Shown here: positions 1 to 7,065 of the stretch, piece by piece
How the letters are laid out: each line of letters starts with the position of its first letter
Numbering within the stretch: position 1 is the first letter of the stretch
Notes under the pieces: generated by a model
The model's database searches: none
What the model saw: only the letters and a program-made list of their open reading frames with translations
Told to the model about the DNA's origin: nothing
Program-made: the position numbers and the translations under genes
Assembly (NCBI GenBank): GCA_023412845.1
Contig: JAEZRH010000176.1
Coordinates: forward strand, 1-21,496
DNA from: Bacillota bacterium
GTDB taxonomy: Bacteria > Bacillota > Clostridia > Oscillospirales > Acutalibacteraceae
DNA length: 21,496 bases
Reading direction: 5' to 3'

Positions 1-566
1 CCGATGCCGAGAATCTGATTGATGGGTATCTTCTCCGCTTTTTGTTCCGCGGCGGACGGCTTTCTGGCTCCCGGCTTGTTTACCACCGCGTAATCCAGCT
101 TTTCAATAATCTCGACGATCCGGCTCAGGGAAATGATCTCCGGGTCGTAACCCACCTTTGCGGTACCGCTTGCAAAGCTCACCTTGGCTTCAAGAATGCC
201 GGGCGCTTTTTTCAGGCGGTTCTCGATCCGCATTTCGCAGCTTACGCAGGTCATGCCGCCTATTTTCAATGTTTTCCGAAGGATGGTCCGCGACCGGTTC
301 CCGGCGGGCGGCGTCTGCATCAGGCCGGTTTTTGTTTCCGGCTGCTTTTCCGAGGCGGCATACCCTGCGCTTCGGACCGCTTCCAGGATCGACTTTATTT
401 CCACCTTGTCAGGGTCATAGGAAAATACGACGTTGGAGCTTAAAAGGCTTGCCCTTGCCCCGGCGACACCCTCCATTGCATTCAAGGCGTCCTCAACCGC
501 CCGCGCGCTGGCGTCCACCATCATTCCCCGGACCCAGAGTTCTTTTGTTATCCACAGTGTGGCCAT
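1..566 (-). CDS. HMA-domain metal-handling membrane protein, N-terminal part (runs off window)
   Basis: Partial gene: 188 codons from an ATG at 566-564, preceded by the SD GGGGAG 7 nt upstream. The product begins with two tandem heavy-metal-associated (HMA) folds. The second has the canonical motif GGMTCVSCEMR, with Cys107 and Cys110 as the expected copper ligands. The first, around residues 11-70, keeps the fold pattern but reads RGMMVDASARAV where the CxxC should be, so it probably cannot bind metal. The visible part ends in a basic linker followed by INQILGI, just where a membrane domain would begin. In clostridia such N-termini occur on TauE/SafE (UreH-like) transporters and on copper P-type ATPases. 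I favour the TauE/SafE type because of that junction, but the decisive domain lies outside the window. It is transcribed divergently from the nitroreductase operon. Confidence 0.65.
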   Translation of the reverse strand, partial: MATLWITKELWVRGMMVDASARAVEDALNAMEGVAGARASLLSSNVVFSYDPDKVEIKSILEAVRSAGYAASEKQPETKTGLMQTPPAGNRSRTILRKTLKIGGMTCVSCEMRIENRLKKAPGILEAKVSFASGTAKVGYDPEIISLSRIVEIIEKLDYAVVNKPGARKPSAAEQKAEKIPINQILGI

Positions 567-871
567 TGTCTCACTCCCCGACAGATAATATTGACCGGAC
601 GGGCGGCCTCTTGATTTCCTGCTCTGCCGCCGCTGCCTATGATCTTATCCGCCGAGTGTGTAGATTTGATGAAGATTTGTTTTTTTTCGAAATCGATCAA
701 TTCGCGCGGCGCCCGCTTTCCAGGAGGGCGGCGGGCAAAAAAATTTACAATTTCTGCTATGCGGTTATGATATAATAAAAAAAAGACATTGATTGGGGCG
801 CGCGGACAGCGTGTGAAGCGGCATACGGTGCAGGGCAGCGCCTGTGTGCCCGGCGAAAGGTGGTTGCTGAA
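567..871. other. Divergent intergenic region between HMA gene and nitroreductase operon
   Basis: This 305-bp stretch holds the promoter and leader of the plus-strand operon and the SD of the minus-strand HMA gene. A GC-rich inverted repeat (GCCCGC/GCGGGC) lies just before an A-tract at about 737-743; it has no U-tract on either exit side and does not look like a terminator. No clear sigma-A promoter was found for the minus-strand gene. Open frames crossing this region on either strand lack SD sites and recognisable protein features. Confidence 0.5.
768..776 (+). promoter_or_regulatory. Extended -10 promoter of the nitroreductase operon
   Basis: TGATATAAT is a perfect extended -10 element (TGn followed by TATAAT at 771-776). 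The best -35 look-alike, TTTACA at 744-749, sits 21 nt upstream, which is too far for a standard spacer, so the extended -10 probably carries the promoter. The predicted RNA start is near 783, leaving a leader of about 90 nt. Confidence 0.55.
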
Positions 872-1393
872 ATGAAAGATTTTTTTGATTTGATCCGTTC
901 GCGGCAGAGCTGCAGAAACTTTTCGGAACGGGCTGTGGAACGGGAGAAGCTCGTTCAATGCGGGGAAGCCGCCAGACTGGCGCCATCCGCCTGCAACAGC
1001 CAGCCGTGGGAGTTCGTTGCCGTCGAAAGCGGGGCGCTGCTTGATAAGGTGTCGGAATGCGCGCGCGCCCTCGGCGGCAACGCGTTTACAAAAAAATGCA
1101 GGGCGTTCGTCGCTGTCGTCGAAAAAACGGCCGTCCTCAGCAATGGTCCGGACCAGAAATATGCCAGGTTCGACATGGGCCTTGCCGCCATGCAGTTCTG
1201 TCTGGCTGCGACCGAACAGGGCCTTTCCACCTGCATCCTCGGCTCGGTCGATAAAAAAGAACTGAAACGGCTGCTGAACGTCGAAGGCGGGGACGAGGTC
1301 CTCGTCCTGATTGCCGTCGGGTACGCCGCGGACGATTCCCTGCGTAAAAAACAGCGCAAGAATACGGACAAAGTCCTGCGTTTTGCGGAGTAA
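872..1393 (+). CDS. Nitroreductase family flavoprotein
   Basis: 173 aa. Likely an FMN-dependent NAD(P)H oxidoreductase of the nitroreductase superfamily, cytoplasmic and homodimeric by family precedent; the substrate cannot be read from sequence. It shows the N-terminal FMN-phosphate motif SRQSCRNF (residues 10-17), the APSACNSQPWEF stretch (37-48) that packs against the flavin in this family, and the later GLSTCILGSV segment followed by a C-terminal VGYA strand. The length suits the short clostridial subgroup. I chose the ATG at 872 because AAAGGTGG ends 9 nt before it; an in-frame GTG at 860 overlaps that SD. It is first in an operon with thpR (4-nt gap) and a short-chain dehydrogenase. The context gives no pathway, though two reductases in one operon suggest detoxification or redox housekeeping (inference). 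Confidence 0.88.
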   Translation: MKDFFDLIRSRQSCRNFSERAVEREKLVQCGEAARLAPSACNSQPWEFVAVESGALLDKVSECARALGGNAFTKKCRAFVAVVEKTAVLSNGPDQKYARFDMGLAAMQFCLAATEQGLSTCILGSVDKKELKRLLNVEGGDEVLVLIAVGYAADDSLRKKQRKNTDKVLRFAE

Positions 1394-1397
1394 GACG

Positions 1398-1943
1398 ATG
1401 CGCCTGTTTATTGCCGTCCTGTTTTCCGAAGAGATTAAAGACAGTCTCTGCACCGCGATGGAAAAAATGCGGCCGTGCTGCGCGCGGGGCGTTTTCACCC
1501 GCAGGGACAATCTGCACCTTACCCTTGCGTTCCTCGGCGAGAACGGCCCGGAGCAGGCCGAATCCGCACGCGCCGCGCTGAAGGCCGTCCGCGCCGAACC
1601 CTTCTGGCTGCAGATCGGCGGCATCGGCTGTTTCCGGCGCGAAGGCGGCGATATCTATTGGGCCGGCGTAGAAAAGAGCCAGGCGCTCGGCAGTCTGTAC
1701 GACACCCTGAAAGCGGAGCTCCGCGCGAGAAACCTGCGTACGGAAGACAGGCCGTTTCATCCGCATCTGACGCTGGCGCGGCAGGCTTCGCTGAGCGGCG
1801 GGTGCGACCGGCGCGCGTTCAGCGTCCCGGTCATGCGGATGCGTGTGGAAAAAATCAGTTTGATGGAATCGCGCCGCGAGGATGGAAGGCTTGTTTATCT
1901 TGAAAAGGATTTTCAGAAGCTGAAAGGGGGAGAGAACGTATGA
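1398..1943 (+). CDS. thpR: RNA 2',3'-cyclic phosphodiesterase (LigT/ThpR family)
   Basis: 181 aa, normal for the family. Members of the 2H phosphoesterase superfamily hydrolyse 2',3'-cyclic phosphodiester ends of RNA to 2'-phosphomonoesters. Both catalytic HxTx tetrads are present: HLTL at residues 40-43 and HLTL at 123-126, the latter within RPFHPHLTLAR. The N-terminus MRLFIAVLFSEEIK is the typical first strand. It starts 4 nt after the nitroreductase stop and ends in an ATGA overlap with the next gene, so it is the middle gene of a tightly packed operon. The true substrate in bacteria is uncertain; older annotations say '2'-5' RNA ligase'. Confidence 0.93.
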   Translation: MRLFIAVLFSEEIKDSLCTAMEKMRPCCARGVFTRRDNLHLTLAFLGENGPEQAESARAALKAVRAEPFWLQIGGIGCFRREGGDIYWAGVEKSQALGSLYDTLKAELRARNLRTEDRPFHPHLTLARQASLSGGCDRRAFSVPVMRMRVEKISLMESRREDGRLVYLEKDFQKLKGGENV

Positions 1944-2701
1944 AAGCGCTGATTACCGGCGCAAGCTCCGGCATCGGGCGCGATATGGCCCGCGTGCTCG
2001 GCGGATGTGGCTGCGGCCTGATCCTGACCGCCCGCAGGACCGAACGCCTTGAGGAGCTGCGGAAGGAACTTCCGGCCGGCGTCAGGGTGATCCCCGCGGA
2101 CCTTTCGAAAGCGGAGGACTGTTTTCATCTGTACGAACAGACCAGGGGAGAAAATGTGGACGTCTTGGTCAACTGCGCCGGCTTCGGCGTGTTCGGCCCG
2201 TTTGACGAAACGCGCCTTGACCGCGAGCTCCAGATGATTGATGTCGACATTCGCGCCGTGCACATCCTGACAAAGCTGTTCTATCTGGACTTCAAGAAGC
2301 GAGGCTCCGGGTACATCCTGAATGTCGCATCCTCCGCCGCGTTCCAGCCGGGCCCCCTGCTGTCCTCTTACTATGCCGCAAAGGCGTATGTGCTCCGCCT
2401 GACGGAAGCCCTCGCGGAAGAACTGCGCCGCGAAGGCAACGACGTGTATGTCGGCGCGCTGTGCCCGGGTCCGGTGGAAACGGAGTTCGATTCCGTCGCG
2501 GACGTCCGCTTCAGCGTGAATGGGCTTTCCAGCCGATATGTCGCAAAGTATGCCGTCGAAAAGATGTTTGCACGCAAAACGGTTATCATTCCTGGCGGTA
2601 CAATGAAAGCGGTCCGCTTTTTCGAGCGTTTTCTGCCGGAAAGGGCAATTGTGCGGGCGGCTTACCATATGCAGAAGCGCAAAGCCCGCCCGTCCGGCTG
2701 A
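1940..2701 (+). CDS. SDR family NAD(P)-dependent oxidoreductase
   Basis: 253 aa classical short-chain dehydrogenase/reductase. The nucleotide-binding glycine motif TGASSGIG is at residues 6-13, and the basic pair in LTARRTERL after strand 2 suggests NADP(H). NCAGFG (78-83) is the usual NAG-type motif. The catalytic triad appears as Ser131 with Tyr144 and Lys148 in YYAAK. A C-terminal extension with a basic end (MQKRKARPSG) resembles dehydrogenases annotated as DltE/YqjQ-like, but the substrate is unknown. The ATG overlaps the thpR stop (ATGA), with AAAGGGGG as SD about 9 nt upstream. It is the last gene of the operon, with a strong terminator 55 nt downstream. Confidence 0.92.
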   Translation: MKALITGASSGIGRDMARVLGGCGCGLILTARRTERLEELRKELPAGVRVIPADLSKAEDCFHLYEQTRGENVDVLVNCAGFGVFGPFDETRLDRELQMIDVDIRAVHILTKLFYLDFKKRGSGYILNVASSAAFQPGPLLSSYYAAKAYVLRLTEALAEELRREGNDVYVGALCPGPVETEFDSVADVRFSVNGLSSRYVAKYAVEKMFARKTVIIPGGTMKAVRFFERFLPERAIVRAAYHMQKRKARPSG

Positions 2702-2755
2702 CCGGATGCGGTCTGCGGCGGGTTTCACAACGGCTTCGCCAGAATAATATTTTCC

Positions 2756-2782
2756 CTGCGGCGGAAACGCCGCAGTTTTTTT
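2756..2782 (+). terminator. Intrinsic terminator of the nitroreductase-thpR-SDR operon
   Basis: Perfect 8-bp stem CTGCGGCG/CGCCGCAG with a GAAA tetraloop, followed directly by seven T's (2776-2782). Confidence 0.93.
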
Positions 2783-2796
2783 GCGGCATTCAGGTC

Positions 2797-2842
2797 TTGC
2801 CTCAAAGCATTTTTTTGCAGGAAATGTTGGGGAATGAGGCAA
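2797..2842. repeat. 7-bp inverted repeat in the region upstream of the chemotaxis gene
   Basis: TTGCCTC (2797-2803) and GAGGCAA (2836-2842) are perfect complements separated by 32 nt. They lie between the operon terminator and the MCP promoter at 2910. They could be protein-binding half sites or a weak hairpin; no function can be assigned. Confidence 0.35.
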
Positions 2843-2909
2843 ATTTCATCAATGACGGCGCCTATTTTTAGAAGTATTTTTACAAATTGTCAATGAGCAA
2901 TATTTAACA

Positions 2910-2938
2910 TTGACAGAAACCAATTGCCAAATTATACT
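2910..2938 (+). promoter_or_regulatory. Consensus sigma-A promoter of the chemotaxis receptor gene
   Basis: TTGACA (2910-2915), 17-nt spacer, TATACT (2933-2938). The first codon of the longest open frame (TTG at 2910) is the -35 box itself, so translation must start further down. The predicted RNA start is near 2945, giving a leader of about 94 nt. Confidence 0.85.
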
Positions 2939-2968
2939 AAAAAAGAACCGTCGACATTTTTCGCCGTT

Positions 2969-2990
2969 ACGCCCTTCAAAGGCGTTTTTT
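2969..2990 (+). promoter_or_regulatory. Terminator-like hairpin in the MCP leader (possible attenuator)
   Basis: ACGCC/GGCGT stem (2969-2973 with 2981-2985), 7-nt loop, then a run of six T's (2985-2990) between the predicted promoter and the SD. The stem is short and termination would be weak. An upstream CGCC (2962-2965) could compete for GGCG. It does not match the c-di-GMP-I riboswitch motifs I know from clostridial chemotaxis genes. Confidence 0.4.
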
Positions 2991-3038
2991 CTAACCATAA
3001 TATTGTTGTGGAAATTTTATAGTAAGGACGGACCCGCA

Positions 3039-4343
3039 ATGAAAAAAAACAAACAGGAACTTGGCATGTCCGTATCGAAAAAATTGTCCTTTGCTTTTCT
3101 TACCCTCTTGACAGGTACGGTTGTGATTGACGCGATCGGGATTTTTGCACTCGTCAAGATTCTCTTGGAAGAGGACCTTGCCGATATCCGTGCACTGGAC
3201 CGGCCGCTGATCGTGGTGCTGGCGGCCTTGCTTATTTTTGAAATCTTTATCGCCATCCTGCTGAGAAGACGGATCGTGAAGTCCGTGGATGAACCGATCA
3301 AGGAAATTTCCAAGGCGACAAGGCTGTTTTCGGTCGGGTATCTGGATACCCACATCAATTATGAATCCGGCGACGAGGTCGGCCAGTTGGCCGCCGGGCT
3401 GAACAGCTGTTTCAAGCAGCTGAAAACGATGATCAGCGAGATAACGGATATCCTGTCAAGCATGGCGGAAGGCAACTATGCGCATACGGGCGTTTCAAAC
3501 TATCAGAATGATTTTCAGCTCGTTTCCGATGCGCTCAACCGGATCCTGACGCAGCAGAACCAGGTCATGGGGGTGTTTGTGCAGTCCGCCGCACAGGTGG
3601 ATTCCGGTGCGCGGGAGGTTTCGAACGCGGCTCAGCAGCTTGCGCAGGGCACCACCGAACAGGCCAGCTCCTCCGAAGAACTGGCCGCATCCATCTCCGA
3701 TATTTCCCAGAAGATCAGCGAGAATTCGCAGCATGCGGCGGAAGCCTCCAAATATCTCGACGAGACGACGGGCCGTGTGGATGAAAGCGACAACCAGATG
3801 AGAAAACTGCTCACCGCAATGGAAGACATCAACCAGGCTTCCGACGAGATCAGTAAGATCATAAAGGCCATCGACGATATCGCATTCCAGACCAACATCC
3901 TCGCGCTGAACGCCGCCGTCGAGGCTTCCCGCGCGGGCGAAGCGGGAAAGGGATTCGCCGTTGTCGCGGATGAAGTCCGCAACCTGGCAAGCAAGACGGC
4001 GGAGGAGTCAAAGCGCACTGCGGACCTCATCGAGACAACCATCACGAAGATCCGCGACGGCAGAGAGCTGGCGATGGGCACGGCCAAAGGCCTCGACGGC
4101 GTTGCGATGAATATCGCGCGTCTCGACAGTACCATCAGCGAAATCACCGAAGCATTTTCCGCCCAGTCGGAGGCGGTCCGGCAGGTAACACAGGGCATGG
4201 AACAGATCTCCACCGTGGTGCAGAGCAATTCCGCCACCGCGGAAGAGAGCGCGGCTGCAAGCAAAGAACTGGCCGGCCAGGCGGATGTCCTGAAGAAAGA
4301 GCTGAGCCGGTTCCATCTGAGAGAGAAAAGCGTTTCCGCATAA
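3039..4343 (+). CDS. Methyl-accepting chemotaxis protein without an extracellular sensor domain
   Basis: 434 aa. Signals to CheA/CheW to control flagellar rotation or a related output. Layout: short cytoplasmic N-terminus, TM1 about 16-42, a roughly 13-residue external loop, TM2 about 56-75, HAMP about 76-130, then a long coiled-coil signalling domain. The conserved hairpin tip is present (AFQTNILALNAAVEASRAG followed by GFAVVADEVRNLA). The external loop is far too small for a dCache, sCache or four-helix sensor, so input probably comes from the cytoplasm, the membrane or partner receptors (inference). No CheR-docking pentapeptide is seen at the C-terminus (HLREKSVSA). The ATG at 3039 has the SD AAGGA about 10 nt upstream; upstream in-frame codons overlap the promoter. 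It stands alone, with its own promoter and a shared terminator. Confidence 0.93.
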   Translation: MKKNKQELGMSVSKKLSFAFLTLLTGTVVIDAIGIFALVKILLEEDLADIRALDRPLIVVLAALLIFEIFIAILLRRRIVKSVDEPIKEISKATRLFSVGYLDTHINYESGDEVGQLAAGLNSCFKQLKTMISEITDILSSMAEGNYAHTGVSNYQNDFQLVSDALNRILTQQNQVMGVFVQSAAQVDSGAREVSNAAQQLAQGTTEQASSSEELAASISDISQKISENSQHAAEASKYLDETTGRVDESDNQMRKLLTAMEDINQASDEISKIIKAIDDIAFQTNILALNAAVEASRAGEAGKGFAVVADEVRNLASKTAEESKRTADLIETTITKIRDGRELAMGTAKGLDGVAMNIARLDSTISEITEAFSAQSEAVRQVTQGMEQISTVVQSNSATAEESAAASKELAGQADVLKKELSRFHLREKSVSA

Positions 4344-4357
4344 AAACATCACTCTGA

Positions 4358-4399
4358 AAAGACAGGACCCTCCGGATTTTTCCGGAGGGTCCTGTCTTT
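4358..4399. terminator. Bidirectional terminator between MCP and enolase
   Basis: Perfect 19-bp inverted repeat (4358-4376 with 4381-4399) around a TTTT loop. The outer A/T ends supply short U-tracts in both directions. It serves the convergent MCP (+) and eno (-) genes. Confidence 0.95.
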
Positions 4400-4409
4400 A
4401 TTCGGGGAA

Positions 4410-5702
<1,293 letters not shown>

Positions 5703-5794
5703 TTTTCTTACCTTCTTTATCACAACATTCTATTTCAATTGATTGGATACGTGCCTGATGACTGGTTAGCGAATGCTTACCTCCGCCTAGCTCT

Positions 5795-5823
5795 AAGATA
5801 TCACATCTAGTATGTGTTGTCAA
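5795..5823 (-). promoter_or_regulatory. Promoter of eno with inverted repeat in the spacer
   Basis: On the minus strand TTGACA (5823-5818), 17-nt spacer, TATCTT (5800-5795) with TG at the extended -10 position. Within the spacer CACAT and ATGTG form a 5-bp inverted repeat around ACTAG (about 5802-5816), so a repressor could bind between the boxes. It matches no operator I can name. Confidence 0.8.
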
Positions 5824-5847
5824 TATGAATATATGCCGCAGACGAAA

Positions 5848-6879
5848 TCATTTGCCCCCATCCGGGTCCGGGGGTGTCCAGGCGGCCGCCAGGCCACGGT
5901 ATTTTTCGGCTTCCCGGGCGCTTCCAAGCGCATCGTAACACTGCGCGAGCAGGGCAAGCGGAATCTTGCCGGAGGTGCGGACATCCAGTTCGCTCCGGGC
6001 GCCGAAAGCCGCCGTATAGTACCAGGTGGCGGCTTCTTCCCAGTCGCCGGCACAGCGGAAATAGTGCCCCAGTTCGCAGCAGACTTCCGCGCAAGGGTCG
6101 GCAATGACGTTTTTCAGCGCCGTTTTCATCAGCAGGTTTCCGTCGCCCCTGCGCCTTGCTTCCTGAGCGACGACGCACTCCGCGGCGCGCACGTCTTCCA
6201 CGCTGCGGCTTTCATCGTGCAGCACGGATTCGAAATAGGGGAAGGCGGCCGCAAAATCCCCGTCGGTGCCGCCGATGAACAGTTCCTTCGCATACATGCG
6301 GTGAAGGCGCGAATCAAGCGGGCCGCGCTCCGACGCGGCAAGCAGCAGGGCGAGGTCGCGCCCCGCGTGTCTGCCCGCCGGCATATGGGTGACGGTGATA
6401 TCGGAATTCCACACTTGTGCCGCAAGTTCGACGGTCTCGTGGACCGGACCGGCCCACCGGAAGGTACGCAGGCGCCGGAACAGCTTCGGGCGGTATTCGG
6501 TATCGAAATTATAGGTCGTGTTATACCGGAGTTGATTGGCATATTTCATCTGCACGACGTCGATCCCGGGGGAAAGGGTTTGCTTCAGCCGGAGGAAACG
6601 CCCGCGGTTTTCGGCGTCGAGCACTTCGTCGGCATCGGCCGAATAGATGAAATCCATCGACGCTTTTGAGAAGACAAAATTCCGTGCCGCCGCGAAATCA
6701 CCGTCCCAGGGGAAATCGAAAATTTTATCCGTGTATTCCGCAGCGACCTGTTTGGTCTTGTCGCGGGAGCCGGTATCTGCTATGATAATCTCATCGGCAA
6801 CACCGTCGAGACTGTCGAGACAGCGGGGCAGGATCTCCGCCTCGTCCTTTACGATCATGCACACACTAATGCGGGTCAA
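5848..6879 (-). CDS. Family 2 glycosyltransferase with C-terminal helical repeats
   Basis: 343 aa. The N-terminal GT-A domain resembles GT2 transferases: first strand ISVCMIVKDEAEIL, then ADTGSRDKT (nucleotide binding), DFAAARN, and the DxD-type metal site DADE with Asp82 and Asp84. The second half (about 200-343) is Ala-rich and helical with Tyr/Trp patterns like TPR units (for example HYFRCAGDWEEAATWYYTAA). Acceptor and sugar are unknown; relatives glycosylate proteins or cell-surface glycans. The TTG at 6879 is the likely start: AGGGGG lies 6 nt upstream and the promoter gives only a 22-nt leader. The first ATG (codon 8) would cut the first beta strand. It is divergent from a larger paralog at 7066 that shares the same three motifs. 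Confidence 0.85.
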   Translation of the reverse strand: MTRISVCMIVKDEAEILPRCLDSLDGVADEIIIADTGSRDKTKQVAAEYTDKIFDFPWDGDFAAARNFVFSKASMDFIYSADADEVLDAENRGRFLRLKQTLSPGIDVVQMKYANQLRYNTTYNFDTEYRPKLFRRLRTFRWAGPVHETVELAAQVWNSDITVTHMPAGRHAGRDLALLLAASERGPLDSRLHRMYAKELFIGGTDGDFAAAFPYFESVLHDESRSVEDVRAAECVVAQEARRRGDGNLLMKTALKNVIADPCAEVCCELGHYFRCAGDWEEAATWYYTAAFGARSELDVRTSGKIPLALLAQCYDALGSAREAEKYRGLAAAWTPPDPDGGK

Positions 6880-6907
6880 ATTGTTTCCCCCTTCCGGATT
6901 TGCTAAA

Positions 6908-6936
6908 ATTATACTACATTCCGGTGCAGAATGTAA
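6908..6936 (-). promoter_or_regulatory. Promoter of the 343-aa glycosyltransferase with embedded palindromic operator
   Basis: Minus strand TTACAT (6936-6931), 17-nt spacer, TATAAT (6913-6908). The arms TACATTC (6915-6921) and GAATGTA (6929-6935) form a perfect 7-bp inverted repeat with a 7-nt centre, filling the space between -10 and -35 and overlapping the -35. That is the classic position for a dimeric repressor. Confidence 0.8.
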
Positions 6937-7065
6937 GGGGGAAGGCCGGCGGACCTGTCTAAGCATTCCGCCCGGCTGTCCGATATATGAATTGGGGTCA
7001 GCAAAATCTTCAAATTCATCCGATATGACAGACAGGATCCTGACGATCCGGGGGAGCGAACAGCG

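Noticed and set aside
548..1624. 358-codon open frame on the minus strand across the nitroreductase and thpR genes
   Set aside because: Antisense shadow of two well-supported genes; no SD, no recognisable domain.
2939..3038. c-di-GMP riboswitch before the chemotaxis receptor
   Set aside because: The conserved GEMM-type motifs are not visible and the leader is only about 94 nt.
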